Shown: positions 25,248-25,297 of the stretch, piece by piece
How the letters are laid out: every line of letters begins with the position of its first letter
Numbering within the stretch: the stretch's first letter is position 1
Assembly: GCA_023426375.1 (NCBI GenBank)
Contig: JAFAAV010000124.1
Coordinates: 1-25,297, forward strand
DNA: 25,297 nucleotides
Origin: Actinomycetes bacterium
GTDB lineage: Bacteria; Actinomycetota; Actinomycetes; Actinomycetales; Micrococcaceae
Direction of reading: 5' to 3'
Notes under the pieces: generated by a model
Told to the model about the DNA's origin: nothing
Databases searched by the model: none
What the model saw: only the letters and a program-made list of their open reading frames with translations
Program-made: the position numbers and the translations under genes

Positions 25248-25253
25248 AGGGTA
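25248..25253 (-). promoter_or_regulatory. Candidate -10 of the PLP enzyme gene (leaderless)
   Basis: Minus-strand TACCCT, 6 nt before the ATG. It matches TANNNT only and has no recognisable -35; called because the gene lacks a Shine-Dalgarno. The remaining bases to 25297 contain an imperfect palindrome (GTGCC-GT-GGCAC, 25262-25273) and no gene. Confidence 0.3.
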
Positions 25254-25297
25254 ATGCGCGAGTGCCGTGGCACGCGCACTGCACCCAGGGAGTTCCG

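Overview
The window is a high-GC actinobacterial chromosome segment. The partial 16S rRNA end at the left edge (conserved 5' 16S bases on the minus strand, with a Micrococcaceae-like V1 region), the GlgE pathway, CarD, SenX3-RegX3 and GTG-rich start usage all point to Micrococcaceae (Arthrobacter/Kocuria/Rothia-like). I cannot name the genus from the sequence alone. There are no mobile elements, tRNAs or CRISPR arrays; the content is core chromosome with compact spacing.

Layout. Positions 1-594 hold the 5' end of a minus-strand 16S gene and its leader, with three candidate tandem promoters. Positions 595-8981 (minus) are a three-gene alpha-glucan operon transcribed glgE, treS, then a maltokinase-branching enzyme fusion (mak-glgB). 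A glycogen phosphorylase gene (glgP) is divergent at 9042-11642. It converges, across a strong bidirectional terminator, on glgX (debranching enzyme). glgX is the last gene of a long minus-strand housekeeping run carD-ispD-ispF-cysS-rlmB-glgX (11736-18287). An LpqE-like lipoprotein diverges from carD, an arrangement also known in mycobacteria. Next come senX3-regX3 (minus) and divergent phoU, separated by an 11-bp-phased array of GTTC repeats that looks like a PHO box. gpmA, a SAM-methyltransferase-like gene, a DUF2516 membrane protein and a trans-sulfuration PLP enzyme close the window.

How the genes work together. TreS converts trehalose to maltose. The Mak half of the fusion phosphorylates maltose to maltose 1-phosphate, GlgE polymerises it into alpha-1,4-glucan, and the GlgB half branches it. 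GlgP and GlgX mobilise the polymer. All of these steps are encoded here, while glgC and glgA are not seen. Two things stand out: the covalent joining of maltokinase to the branching enzyme (rather than to TreS), and a recurring start architecture in which a TANNNT hexamer lies 6-7 nt before a start codon that has no Shine-Dalgarno. This suggests at least six leaderless transcripts, two of them with the -10 hexamer built from the upstream gene's TAG stop codon.
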